NCBI GenBank assembly: GCA_037355855.1
Contig: CM074763.1
Location: 372,001 to 436,000, forward strand
Length of the DNA stretch: 64,000 nucleotides
Reading direction: 5' to 3'
Source: Pseudo-nitzschia pungens
Taxonomy: Eukaryota; Bacillariophyta; Bacillariophyceae; Bacillariales; Bacillariaceae
Under the pieces are notes generated by a model. That model was not told the DNA's origin, did not search any database, and saw only the letters and a program-made list of their open reading frames with translations. Each line of letters starts with the position of its first letter. The first letter of the stretch is position 1. This document shows, piece by piece, positions 42,348-53,704 of the stretch. The position numbers were made by a program, and so were the translations under genes.

Positions 42348-42896
42348 TCACGTGGACTGGTGCTTGTCGGTGGACGACGAGCTGCCCTGCGAATCGTTGC
42401 CGTGCTTTTCCGACAGGGCCGCGAGCTGGCGGCGGAGCTGTTCGTTTTCCCTTTGCAACGCGATGACATCCACGTTCTTGGGGGCACCCAGGTATCGTTT
42501 GATGTAGTCGACGGCATTGCTGGGCCGATCCGGCTCCTCGTAGAGGCCCACCAGCACCTTTGTCAGGGTGTCCAAAACTCCCGATTTCTCGAGGTAATTC
42601 CGAAACTCATCCTTTTTTGAGCCGTCCGAAGACTTGTTGTGTCCGTGGTTGTGGCCGTGGTTGTGGCCGTGGTTGTGATTGTGGCTGTGGTTGTGATTGT
42701 GGCTGTGGTTGTGATTGTGGCTGTGGCTGTGATTGCTGTTGTGTGAGGAGGAGTAAGAATTTCCACCGCCACTGCTGTTATTGTTGCTCCCGCTGCTGTT
42801 ATTGTTGTTGTGGCCATTGTGGTTGCCACCGGAATCTTTTCCGGAATTCGCTTGCTGGGGAGGACGGTATCGATATAAATCCCGGAAGGAAAGCAT
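42348..42896 (-). CDS. MYCBP (AMY-1) homologue with a His/Asn-repeat insertion
   Basis: The first true ATG at 42896 gives 182 residues. The C-terminal half is a close match to human c-Myc-binding protein: FRNYLEKSGVLDTLTKVLVG, LYEEPDRPSNAVDYIKRYLG, then a coiled coil (ALQRENEQLRRQLAAL). In animals MYCBP binds Myc, AKAPs and radial-spoke proteins; Myc is absent in diatoms, so an AKAP-like or cytoskeletal role is more likely. Residues about 30-105 are an insertion of Asn/Ser and then His-Ser-His-Asn repeats (more than 20 His), which could bind metal or phase-separate. The human protein is about 103 residues, so the whole extension is extra. Confidence 0.85.
   Translation of the reverse strand: MLSFRDLYRYRPPQQANSGKDSGGNHNGHNNNNSSGSNNNSSGGGNSYSSSHNSNHSHSHNHNHSHNHNHSHNHNHGHNHGHNHGHNKSSDGSKKDEFRNYLEKSGVLDTLTKVLVGLYEEPDRPSNAVDYIKRYLGAPKNVDVIALQRENEQLRRQLAALSEKHGNDSQGSSSSTDKHQST
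42620..42745. repeat. His-Asn-coding hexamer repeat
   Basis: GTGGTTGTGGCC/GTGGTTGTGATT units encode (His-Asn-His-Ser/Gly)n on the minus strand inside the MYCBP homologue. Confidence 0.85.
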
Positions 42897-44267
42897 CGTC
42901 GCACAACACAATACACATCCATTGGAGGCAAACACAAAGACCTGTCAGAATACATGGCAGAGAACAGTCGCGTCACATGAACTACAGTACCGTACGACCA
43001 AATGGGGGAGTCTGCATTATTTCAACCTAACTGCGGAACGCAGCCTAACAAAGCACACCACCAAAGATCACATCACACCACGTGAACCAGATCAGAGTGA
43101 ACACTTGTTACCAATTGAGCATACCTGTGCATAAGTCGTCATGGTGATCCAATAGTATCTTCGTGTGTGTGGGTAGTCTTAGTGATGCCCATCGTTTATC
43201 GTCAATTTACGCTTTCCTCCAATTTTCCAACTTTTCGGAGGAACAAACAAACAATTTCGAAAAAAAAAGTGTTTTTGAAACTTACTTTGTACGAAGTAGC
43301 TATCTCCAACATTGTACCTATGATACAGTTGTAGCATAAGTAGTCGTACTAACACCGTTTTTGACCCGCAAGAAAATTCTTGACACAGAGAAACTAAGAT
43401 ACTAGTAGTAGTACTAGTACTAATGCTTCACCTCAGGTTGTGTTAGTAGTCGGAAAGAGCCCGGTGAATCAAAATGCATTGGCAAGTGACAGATGACATG
43501 GAGCCCTGCTGGAAGTAGTAATAGGATTGGGTCATAAAGAAGTACTAGTAGCGGTAGTAACATGCTGGCCTTTTTCTTCCTGCTGCAGCAAGAAATCCCT
43601 CGCTCCTGCTCCTCCACTTGTTAAGATACTACTATGAGCTCTCATTCAGATGTGAGTTTCAGGGGAATCTTGTCTGACAGTTTGAGAGCCAGCACAACCC
43701 AAATTTAGCATACAATTGGACCGGTATAAACAACACCACAAACAGAAGGGGAAATAACAATGGCATCTAGTACTAGTATTACAATGCAGTTGCATCTTGT
43801 AGTAGTAGTGGCGTTCCGGTGAAAGTGTCGAGGACGATGAACCTCCGTCCTCAACAACATAGTGCAAGGGTTGAAAGAATCGTCACTCGAGCAGGTCTTC
43901 AATGTGCTGGGCAGGAACGAATAAGTTGTGGCAGCTCGTGAACAATCAAAAACAGCGACGAATCCTGTCCTGTCAAAGTTACTAAGCGACAAGCATCCCA
44001 GAACACGAAGATAGTAATGTATATCATAGCTACTACTATGTCGTATGTGTAACATGCTCGAAACTGTCATGCTATAACGATTATTCTTTGACACTGTTTT
44101 ACAATTGAAGTCGAGAACACCACTGGTTTCTCCGAAAGAGTTACCGACGCGGGTCAATCCGATGATTCGAAACGATCGGAACAGAACAGACTTTGATGCC
44201 TCTCCCGCCAATGATGTTGATGCGAAGTCGGCCGTCTTGAACGCGACGAAGAGCTTGATTGCAGATT
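42897..44267. other. Intergenic region without a supported gene
   Basis: ACTAGTAGTAGTAC tracts (43400-43425, 43543-43560, 43765-43812) recur. A 188-codon minus ORF (43705-44271) overlaps the end of the next gene by four bases but has no domain or biased composition. Confidence 0.5.
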
Positions 44268-44870
44268 TCATTCGTCAAGAAGAACCGCAAATGCGTATTC
44301 CGTCGGATTGTCTCCATCGTCGGCACGATTGATATCGTCTGGCCCGGCAAGAACAGCAATCGGAATATCAGAGTCAACCTCGTTGTGCGAGTACCCTCCG
44401 TTGTCGGCAGCATTCACAGGGTTCAACCGGAGAGGACCGCCTCGAGTCGAGTGGGTGTCATCCAACCGGCGACAATCCGCCCAAAGAATCTCGTCGTTGC
44501 CTTCGTTCTCTTCTTCACATTCGACAGGAGGATCGCTCATCGCGTCGGGACCATCAATTTCGTAGTTAGCGCCGACGGCGTTGTGTTCCCCGCCTTCGGC
44601 CCGAATAACATGTTCCGAGTGGCGAGGAAGAACAGGATCCCTGTTACCGCCGCTGTCGTTGTCTCCTTCACCTTCGTCTTTATCTTCGGCTTTCACGCTC
44701 GTCGGGATCCACAAGACTAAGGAGAGAAAGATCACAGGGGCTGAAGTGAGGTAGGAGAAGGGAATGTCGGATAGCTCCGATGCCCAAGGCGAAAAGGCCA
44801 AGATGATCAGACTGGTAAACACAAGGAGTGCTTTCGTCGTGGCATTGAAAGGAACAGGAAAGGATGTCAT
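44268..44870 (-). CDS. Hypothetical membrane-anchored acidic protein
   Basis: ATG 44870 begins a 200-residue ORF. Two hydrophobic helices (about 15-30, ALLVFTSLIILAF; about 40-60, APVIFLSLVLWI) are followed by a strongly acidic Asp/Glu/Asn tail with a Cys-containing segment (PPVECEEENEGNDEILWADC). I do not recognise the protein. The composition (hydrophobic start, acidic disordered tail) fits a small membrane or secreted protein. Confidence 0.42.
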   Translation of the reverse strand: MTSFPVPFNATTKALLVFTSLIILAFSPWASELSDIPFSYLTSAPVIFLSLVLWIPTSVKAEDKDEGEGDNDSGGNRDPVLPRHSEHVIRAEGGEHNAVGANYEIDGPDAMSDPPVECEEENEGNDEILWADCRRLDDTHSTRGGPLRLNPVNAADNGGYSHNEVDSDIPIAVLAGPDDINRADDGDNPTEYAFAVLLDE

Positions 44871-45791
44871 GGTCGGAAACAATCAGTTCGAACAGTGTTT
44901 TGTGTTGATCTATTTTTCATTTTATGGGCTGGCTCTAACGGCACGGCGTACTAGTAATCAACGCCATGATTTGCTTCATTGGCCAAGATACCCATGAATG
45001 GCCACTGCCGAGAGACCTCGCGAGAGATTTGAGGCCCATTCACACTTCTGTACCCAGTACTGTGGGTTTCAGAAGCAATCGTGGAGAAATACAAGTAGGG
45101 ACTACCAGGTACTTCTTGTCAGACACCACTCCGCAGTTCGCGAGATCCGAAAGGCTGAATTAATTCTACCGTAATCCAGTAATATTATGAGAAGCGACAC
45201 ATTTGCGAGATGCCGATTGCTCGCGAGCTAACTCGGAACTCGGACTCTGAACTCGGAAGCAGGTAAACTGCATAAACCTTACCGTTTTCGCACAGTATGT
45301 TGTCGTCATCAGGCTCAAAACTCTCGGTGCGTAAGGTTACCAGTAAGGCTTACGGTACTTACCGATATGTGCTGTAGCAGTACTTCGTATCGAAAGATAA
45401 GGTTAACCGTAAACGTACGGTACAACACTGAACACAAGATCCACTTTCAACTTCTTGTAGTGTTTGTAATCTTTTAAAAAGTGTTACCAGGTAATTTACT
45501 TTTTGTACGAGTTAGGCTGAAGGTTACGTAATAGTTGCGGGATACCGTATTGTCGGTGCAGTTCTGCAAAAACATACGAGTAATTTAAGAATCTTAAGCC
45601 TTACCCGTAAACCTTACCGTAGTATTCTTGCCGTAGAAAAAGAAACATGAGTAAGGCTACGGTAACCTTACTTTTTTGTGCGCAAGATAAATGAATCTAG
45701 ATATGCTGTTTTCCATTCAAAGTTTTGAGTAAGACTTTCACTAGTTAGAAGCTGAATGAAACACCGGTTCTTCTAGTTGTAGTAGAAAATG
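44871..45791. other. Intergenic region dense in GTAAGGTTAC-type words
   Basis: Between 45270 and 45740 at least eight copies of CGTAAGGTTAC, GTAAGGCTTACGG, GTAAACCTTACCG or GTAACCTTAC occur in both orientations. No gene is seen. Confidence 0.65.
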
Positions 45792-48055
45792 CTAACAAGC
45801 GAAACCTTGCATTTCCTCAGCAAGTTGTTGCTCTCTTGCAGAATACATTTTGTATTTGTCTAGCTTTGATTGCAGTAGCATAAGTAGTTCTTCCTTCTGA
45901 TCCAAATACTCAGCCAGTTGGATAGCATAGTTATCCATTTCATCATCAGATAGCTCATTGACTTGTTCGATGGTCTGAAGCAAGCGGTCCTCCTGCCCCA
46001 ACATTTCAGCATTTTTCTGAACAAGGATTGAACAAGAAAGCGGTAAGAAAGTATACATGAGTCAAAGGGACAAGAAACGCACACGGTACCATATCAAAAC
46101 CACACCCTACCTGAATATTAGCCATGTGCTGGTTCAAAAGAGATTCTTCCAATTCGAACAAATATTCCGCTGCTTTGCGCATCTCTTCCTCGTCACTTAA
46201 TCGGGCTGTTTCATTTTGTCCTTCGGCATCGAAAAATTCTTCTTCGCTTTCGTCTTCGTTTGACACAACGTGTGGGATCTCATCTACAATACGTTCCGGT
46301 TCCGGCGAATGGGTGGCAATCAGATGCGTGCCTGGTTCCGACGGAACATGTTCTAGAGTACTTGTGCTTTGAACATAATCCTGCTCAGCGCTTGGCTCCC
46401 AATCCAATGCAGCTGATATACGGGCCAGTCTTTCACGCGATGGTTCTATATGAGGCGCAATATTTGACTTCGAACCTCCTCTACTCATTGTTCTTCTTGA
46501 AGACGAAATCTTTCGTGACGTTTTCGTCGTAGATCGTTAGACCAGAGATAGGATTCGAAAAGTAGTTGACGACAAAAAAAATGGTGTACTTACTCTCTGT
46601 TCTTTGATGCGATCGGCATATCTCAGTGTGTTGAGCGAATGATCTGTGGACGATGCTCCGGGAGAAACCATAGCAATCATTGTCGTTTTTGAATCGGGCG
46701 AAAAACAGTCCTTAAGGATAAGAGTGAGTTTCGATCCACGGTAGGGCACATGGGCTCCTTTTTGCCCCAATGCCCGAATGCACTCTTTTAAACTGAGAAG
46801 CGAGGTATTAATCTCTGCAGATTCTGAACGACGTTTGCTGTCGTGAGATTTCGTATCGCTTCCGCGTTCACTCCCAGCCAGGTCCACCAAAGTCAGCTTC
46901 CCCTGCAATTTCCCTGTATCAATATTTCGCAAAAAAACCTGGCAAATTGCATGCGAACGCGAGGAACTATCATTGGCCTCTGTCGAACGTGTGGTTCGTT
47001 GGCTATGACCCTCTTCAATCACGCGCAAAAAGTCCGCTGCAGTAGAAGCACGAACTTCCTGGAGTCCGGTGATGTTCACTTCACCTTTCCCGTCTTCCAA
47101 AAGTTTACAACGCTTCCGGTCATGCAAAAGGTCTTGGACATACCCACTATATAATTCAAAGAATGCCAACCGTATTTCAACATTTTCTCTCTTTTCTTTC
47201 ATTTCTTCATACAAGTCATGTGCCAAAATTTGTTGTATTCCACTCATTGTGTGTGTTTTTCCCGATCCTGTTAACATTAAATAAAAGTACAATTGGTTAG
47301 GCAAAGTGGATTCAATGCAAATTAGTCTATCCCGTGGCAAAACGTGTGGTATATTCCTACCTGTTTGGCCGTAACAAAAGACGGTTGCTCTTCCCTTGGT
47401 GTGGACGACATGATCCACGAGAGGCATGGTTGTTGCCAAATAAATTTGATCCGTGGTGGACTCTTCACCAAAGGCATGGTCGAATTGAAATCCTGTGTGA
47501 GTCAAATACTTCGTTATACCGTCTACTCTGAATTTGGCAGAATGAATCCAAACTTTAGGGTCGTAGCAACTGACAGAGTCGTGATCCAGCTTCTCTCGTT
47601 CTTTTTCAAACATTGGTCGTTTTCGAACGGCCACAATGATATTGCTGTTGCGCGAAGACGATTTTTGGTTCGACGTTTTATGTTTCCTATCTTGTTCTGC
47701 TCTCCATTCTTCCACCATACCAATAAAGTCAACATCGCCTGGATTGCCCGCGGCCAACAACTTTTCGCTTTTTTCTTTGCGAGACTGTTTTCTCTGGATC
47801 ATTTCCTTCCGGCGCTCCTCGCGTTCCTCCTCCATGCGTTCGATACGTTTGCGCGTCGCATCGGTTTTGTTGCCTGAAACGGTCTGTATCAAAGATCATC
47901 ATCACGATCAGAAGAAATTAGAAGGGGTAGAGAATAATCAATAGTCAAATCCTCACGAACGCATAGAGATTTTAACGCGGAGTCTTTCAACACAAAATTT
48001 GCAACGGTCCACACACCTTTCGTCGGTTCGGAACGGAAGACGACGAAGAGTTCAT
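45792..48055 (-). CDS. Kinesin-13 (MCAK-type) microtubule depolymerase
   Basis: Five exons (48055-48017, 47883-47361, 47267-46594, 46509-46111, 46016-45792) join in phase to 619 residues. An N-terminal Glu/Arg coiled coil precedes the kinesin-13 neck (NPGDVDFIGMVEEWR) and the motor: IIVAVRKRP, FCYGQTGSGKTHTM (P-loop), NDSSSRSHAI (switch I), LVDLAGSERG (switch II), GSKLTLILKDCF. The C-terminus has acidic and coiled-coil helices (EDRLLQTIEQVNELSD). Motors with an internal domain shorten microtubules in spindles. Intron 2 (47360-47268, 93 nt) splits the P-loop between GQTG and SGKT, is a multiple of three and has no stop, so retention would insert 31 residues in the ATP site. Confidence 0.9.
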
Positions 48056-48806
48056 TTTCGATAGCCTTGTTCCTGATAGATGGATCACGGCTTCTGCATA
48101 AAGTGTGTGTTATGAAGTATCCACAAGCTACTTTAACCTGTTCTATAACCTAAACGTTGTTATGCATGGCGAGATCATTGTCGCTGGAGTCGTGATCCTG
48201 GAACGAAGTAGGAATACATTCATTCTGAGGGCCCTGATTGCTCCTTCAAATCCAATGAATGAAGAAAAGCTAGTACAGTACTATTATTAAATTACCGTTA
48301 AAACCTCAGCGTTGAGTCTCGTGAGAAAAAAATTTAAAATTTGAAATGGCGGATCATTATTTATTTTTTAACGCTTGTACTTTGGATTACGTCTATATAC
48401 TTTTCATATATGTTATACATATCTACCTTATCCTCAGATCTACCACCTAGATATATTAGGTATGTAGGTATGATAGAACGTATGTACGTATGTACGTACG
48501 GTACTACAGGTATTTTTGCTTTTTGGTCGTTTTCTGTCTCAAATTTCTTGAACTCTCCAAAACCACGAGTACGTAAGCCTTACCGAACGGTAACCTTAGG
48601 GTTACACATCAAAAACATCATTATCTTCATTCCATGTCTCCCGTCTCTCATCATTCATCCATCCAATCAGCCTCCATCTATGATTCATTCAACTTGAGAT
48701 CAGCAACATTTACTGAAATATAACAGGCGGCGGTTCTTTTTCGAGAAACAACACAGCAATCGAACCTCTTCATAGCATAAGAAGCTGCCATCCAACGGAG
48801 ATTACC
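48056..48806. other. Divergent intergenic region
   Basis: It holds the promoters of the kinesin-13 gene (minus) and the aspartyl hydroxylase gene (plus). AT-rich TATGTACGTATG repeats lie near 48460-48500. No gene is seen. Confidence 0.6.
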
Positions 48807-50057
48807 ATGATTTCAAAACTGGCAGCAGGTTTGGCCTTCGTTGCATTACATGCGAACGACAAAGGACCGACGTTGTCGTTGTCTTTGTCGTTGGTGCAAA
48901 AATCGATAACGTCGCGCGATGCTAGTAGTCGAAGAGCGGTATCAAACAATAACTCGCATCTGAAAAGTGCGCTCTATGCTCTGTCCTCGCCCATTGTTGC
49001 TGATGGGAACCTTCCGGATACTTCTGAACCTCTAAACCCGCAAACCTACGCAGGGATGATCGAACAAGGCTTAAAGGAGCGATTCGATGAAACGGAGATC
49101 GAGCGCGTGTTGACTTCGTGGCGACTAGTAGATAAGGGATATTATCGAAAGGAATACGTTGGCGAAAAAACAACCGAGGAAGAAATCGCCTCCAGCAACA
49201 TGATTCAAGAGTGTCATTCATATGTTCCGGGCCTTTCCATCAAACCGTTTTGGGATACTCAAGAATTCGACTGGGCCAAGACCCTCGAATCGCGTTACGC
49301 AGAAATTCGCGAGGAATTTGATGCTGTCACGAGCAACATGGACAAGTTACAACGAGAAGGCAACAATATTTGGGCGGGGGCATTAACAGAGGATGCGAGT
49401 TCCTACGGAGAAGGATGGAAAACACTCGTCTTGATGGACCGCGGCCGATGGGATCCTACCAATGCAAACTTGTTCCCAAAGACAGCGCAAGCTATTTATG
49501 CTTCAGGTGCTCCCGCGACGGAGATATTTTTCGCAAGCATGAAAGGACCATCGTCTATTAAGACACATTCCGATTTCACGAATTTTGTTCTGACGTCGCA
49601 TCTAGCTTTGGACATTCCGTATTCGGGTGAAAACAAGTGCCGTTTGACCGTCGGCGACGAAACTCGCGAATGGATCAATGGAAAATCATACGTCTTTGAC
49701 ACATCGCTTCTGCACGATGCCGAAAACGAGAGCGATAAAATGCGCTATATTCTTATGATGCGAGTGTGGCATCCCGACCTCACACCCATCGAAAAAGAAG
49801 CTCTTCAATTCACGTTTGATTGTTTGGAATACGATCAATTGCTCAGTCCCAACAAGGAGGAGCGATTCAAAGCGGAAAAGATTACGGAAGCATCACGATC
49901 ATTTCCTCTTATTCCTGAAAACAAAAACGGAGGAAAAGGCTTTCGTGCACAGATAAAGTCACCGGAGGTCAGCAAGAAAGGCTTTGGGAATAACAAGAAA
50001 CAAAACAAACGCAAGGCCAAAGGTGGCGCCGGAAAGAAGAAGGGCTTCGGAAAGTGA
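48807..50057 (+). CDS. Aspartyl/asparaginyl beta-hydroxylase family protein (2OG-Fe)
   Basis: An intronless 416-residue protein with ATG 48807. A short hydrophobic leader (LAAGLAFVALHA) may target the secretory pathway or plastid. Residues about 200-325 are the AspH fold (PF05118): THSDFTNFVLTSHLALDIP, CRLTVGDETREWINGK, SLLHDAENESDKMRY and VWHPDLT, closely matching the human ASPH order. Human ASPH has His-Thr-Gly at its first iron ligand and lacks the usual carboxylate; here it is His-Ser-Asp, so a normal HxD...H triad is possible. The C-terminal 60 residues are Lys/Gly-rich (KKGFGNNKKQNKRKAK). Its substrate is unknown. Confidence 0.82.
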   Translation: MISKLAAGLAFVALHANDKGPTLSLSLSLVQKSITSRDASSRRAVSNNNSHLKSALYALSSPIVADGNLPDTSEPLNPQTYAGMIEQGLKERFDETEIERVLTSWRLVDKGYYRKEYVGEKTTEEEIASSNMIQECHSYVPGLSIKPFWDTQEFDWAKTLESRYAEIREEFDAVTSNMDKLQREGNNIWAGALTEDASSYGEGWKTLVLMDRGRWDPTNANLFPKTAQAIYASGAPATEIFFASMKGPSSIKTHSDFTNFVLTSHLALDIPYSGENKCRLTVGDETREWINGKSYVFDTSLLHDAENESDKMRYILMMRVWHPDLTPIEKEALQFTFDCLEYDQLLSPNKEERFKAEKITEASRSFPLIPENKNGGKGFRAQIKSPEVSKKGFGNNKKQNKRKAKGGAGKKKGFGK

Positions 50058-50294
50058 TTCGTATTCTCGAATCCAGTCCTCACAATCCCTTGCTAAGGTA
50101 GATTTTTAGGAAGAAGCCGTGTTTATTTAGGAAGAAACCTATTGTAGATTTTAATGAAGTGATATGTGTATCTGTGTGTCAAAAGTGGTTTTATTGTATT
50201 AATATGTGCGGATAATTGGATTGCGGCGATAACATGAGTTATCTAAAATTAGCTGTAACGATGAACGATAGAATTCATTCAAAAGTTGTGATCA

Positions 50295-53200
50295 TCAAAC
50301 TAAGCTTCGTTTTCTGAAGGACAAGTTTTTCTCGGCTCGTAAGACCCTAGACAACTCGCGACTTGCGATCCTTACACGAAGCTTCGGGAGTGATAAGGGA
50401 CTCTCTATTTGATTCCGAATTTCATCGAATGATACAAATAGTTCTTCCCAACCCCCAATTATGCATTCGGTCTCGCAATCGCTTCCTTCGTCAATGAGCT
50501 TCATGTTGTTGTTGGCGTACACACCCGACGCCGCTTTGGCCGATGCCAAGAGGGCGGAAATTTTCCTTGGCAAGCCTCCAAGATGGTTTCCGAACTGCAA
50601 AAGAGTGGCGTACAGCGAAGCCTCGCAAGGGAGATTTCGACCCGACAAGGTGTCAACGAGGAAAAGCAAAAATCTGAATTTCTCGGTATCCTCTTCGTCG
50701 AGTGATTTCCGCGTTACGAGCCCGCTTTTCGAATACGATATGTTGGCTACAAGTCCATCCTTGAGAGTCAGGCTCATGCTTTCGAAGATCATTCGAAAGG
50801 TTGACTTGGAGAGAATGTTCCCCTTCTCTGTCAGGCTTTTGACGATCCGTCGCGCTAGATCGTAGTCGCTCTCCATGATCGAATTTCTAAGCATAGAGTC
50901 GTATACCTTGTTCAAGGACTTTCCCTTCATGCGTCCTGCAACCGATTCTTTGTCGGCGAGCATGGCGAGTGCCTCGTCCCCCTTTCCTGCTAACGACAGA
51001 GCCAGAAGTCCCTTCATGACTGCATAGGAATCAGGGTTTTGTATGCGGCGGAAGATGTCGACGGCGAGATCCGGCTCCCCTGATGAGATGCAAGCGCTTA
51101 GCAAGGCGGTCATGGTCTTGATATTGGGCTTGATCCCCAGAGAATTCATTCTCGAGAGAAGCTCAAGCGCTCGGGTGTGATCTCCTACGGAAGCAGCGGC
51201 CGTCATGGCCGATGTATAGAGAACAACATTTTCGGTCAGGCCAACGGTGCGACGATCGGAGCAAGCTGATTCAAACAGAGTGAGAGCGGCACTGGGGTTG
51301 CCACTATCCAACAAACCGTTCATCAAGAAACTATATGTCCACGAATCCGGAAGGACTCCGGTGGCCTCCATGAAATTCACAACTTTCCTCGCCGCAGAGA
51401 CTTTTCTTTGTTCACATAGATATCGGATGATCGTGTTGAAGGTCATGACATCGGCGTCAACTCCTGCCTCTCTCATGTCGTACAATAGCTCTTCGACATC
51501 GCTATCCTCAACAATGACGGCCTTGGCCAGCGCTGTATAAGTGTATTTGTCGGGTTTGATTCCAGATCTTTTCAGTTGGTAGAATGTTTGGATTGCTTCC
51601 TCGAATTGACCGAACTTCGTCAGTGCTTTGATGATGGCATTGTAGGAAACAACGTCCCGCACCAACCGCTGGTTTTTTCCCGGATTGCTCAATCTGTTGA
51701 ACATGATCATTGCGAGCTCGAGTCCTTCCTCGGCATCGGAATTCGATGCCGCCGTGATCGCAATGTTATAGCAATGGCTGTCGGGCTTCAACGAGCCATT
51801 CGATCCGGTACCGGGCCACGAAGCGATTTCCACGTCCCCCACCGTGACGCCTCCGTGACCTTCTAACACCGATAGGACTCGTTGCATGGATACCAAATCG
51901 CCATTCATTGCGTGTGCTTTCATCAGTGCACCGGCAGTGTATACATCGAGCGCGTCCGTGTTGGGAACGATCCGCTTTCCGTTTTTCCCGATCAAGGGAT
52001 CGCTTTCCATGTCCATCTCACTGATGGTCTTCGCGCTTTCCACTTCGCCTTCGATGGCATCGGCCCGCAGACCGACCACCGCCTCAAAGACCCGAATCGC
52101 CATCTCCGGCTGCCGGCAGGTAAGGTACGCCGTGAGAATCATCGACAGCGTTCCGGCATCAACCTTCGTTCCGGCACTGGCTAGCACGTTGACAACCTTG
52201 TCCGCCACAATCCCGGGCAAGGAAAATTTGTTCACGTACTTTTCGTCGTTTTTGTAGCGTTTGATGATTTCCTGGCATCGGCCCAGAAGTTTTTCGTCGA
52301 ATCCCGATGGCAGAGCAGAAAGCGAATCCGTGCTGGATGACAGCGAGTCCGAGGTTGTTGTGGCATTGCCACTCGTTACGGCAGAGAAAAAGCTGCCATC
52401 GGAGGAGGGTGTTGATGTTTCTGTTTCGAATTCGGCTTCCGCGGTCGCGCCCTCGCCGTCCATTGTCGCGCTCACCGTCTCGGGTCGCTCGAACCGAAAG
52501 GTGATCTTTTGACCGGGAAGTCGTGCCGTTACGGACGATATCAATCCTTCGGTCGTGGATACGGGCCACATCCGGTCTCCCAGAGAGGAATCCACCGCCA
52601 GAATTCGATCTCCGATCCGCACTGCTTTCCTAGCAAGTTTAGAAGCTTTCGGTGTGAAGCCTATGATTTCGACATAGCCGTCTTCCGTTTCTACAAGAAG
52701 GATACGAACGAGAGCAATTAAATAATACAGTAAATAATAAAGAAAACATGTCGCAAAAGTCAGACGGGGATGCAGGGACGGAGCATGATTGGATGTCCGG
52801 GTTGACACCGAGTTCCTTTCTGTGCATCGATTTTGTGCAAATCGGTTTAAACAAGGCCTCACTTACCCTTCAGATTGAAACCAATCGGACGGGTCAGCGT
52901 GAGTTCGAATTGATTGTCCTCGGTTTCCACCAGCCGCTGGAATTCGAATTCCATCGTATCGGAGACCGCTTTGCGCGAGGTGATTGCCGACTTGACTCCC
53001 TCCAGTGTGCTCTTGGGCCACATTTGGCTTCCGAGTGTCGCCGATGTCGTTTTGAGAATGTCTCCCGGTCGGACTCCCGCCGCCCAACCGGCACCGTCCT
53101 CTGTGACCGAGGAAACAACCAGACCCTGAAAGTCACCATTTATCCGCCGCCGTATCGTCGATGCATCCATCACTTCTTGGGACACGCCCGAGTCTTGGGT

Positions 53201-53704
53201 TCGTTCGTTCACTTCCAGTGTGTCGAGGTTCAGTTCCAAGACGCAATCGAGACTTCGCCCCTTCGAGATTTGGCACAGCCGAATGCCCATGTTCGACGAC
53301 TCGGCCAGGGAGAGGCCGACCTTGTACGACTTTTCGGTTTGTCGCTTCTGGACCAGTTCTTGCCTTCGTGCAATCTCTTGCGCGTCCGTGTCCGGTTCGT
53401 CCTTGACCGCGTTCGCAATCGAATCCACCGCCGCATTCGTCACACTGGACAGAGCCTCTCCGATGTTGGAATCGCCTTCGTTGTTGAAGGACGACGAGGC
53501 ATCGGCCGCCATGGATGTCAGAGAGGATTGGGATGGTGTCAAAACCACGGTGCGTTTCGCTATGGTGTTTTGTCGACTACTCGCCGGTGTGTTCGTTGTT
53601 TGAGGAGACCGTATGATATTGGAGTTGCTCTGGAAAGACATGACCGGCGTGGGAGTGCTGCTCGCGAGCAATATCGCCAGTGCGGCATTCCGATAGTGAA
53701 CCAT
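50295..53704 (-). CDS. Plastid-targeted PDZ-PDZ-PPR protein
   Basis: Exons 53704-52867 and 52690-50295 (intron 176 nt, donor GTAAGTGAG, acceptor TTGTAG) give 1077 residues. A signal peptide (AALAILLASSTPTPVMS) ends at Ser-Phe, fitting diatom plastid import. Two PDZ-like modules follow: about 190-275 (GLVVSSVTEDGAGWAAGVRPGD) and 280-345 (GYVEIIGFTPKASKLARKAVRIGD). From about 420 to 800 there are roughly ten PPR repeats (VVSYNAIIKALTKFGQFEEA, DVMTFNTIIRYLCEQRK, WTYSFLMNGLLDSGN, IKTMTALLSACISSGEP). PPR arrays bind RNA, so it likely handles a plastid transcript; the PDZ pair suggests docking to a protein C-terminus. A Ser/Thr-rich linker joins the two parts. Confidence 0.86.

Noticed and set aside
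43705..44271. 188-codon minus ORF overlapping the acidic membrane protein by ATGA
   Set aside because: Such stop-start overlap is not expected in a nuclear gene and the composition is not protein-like.
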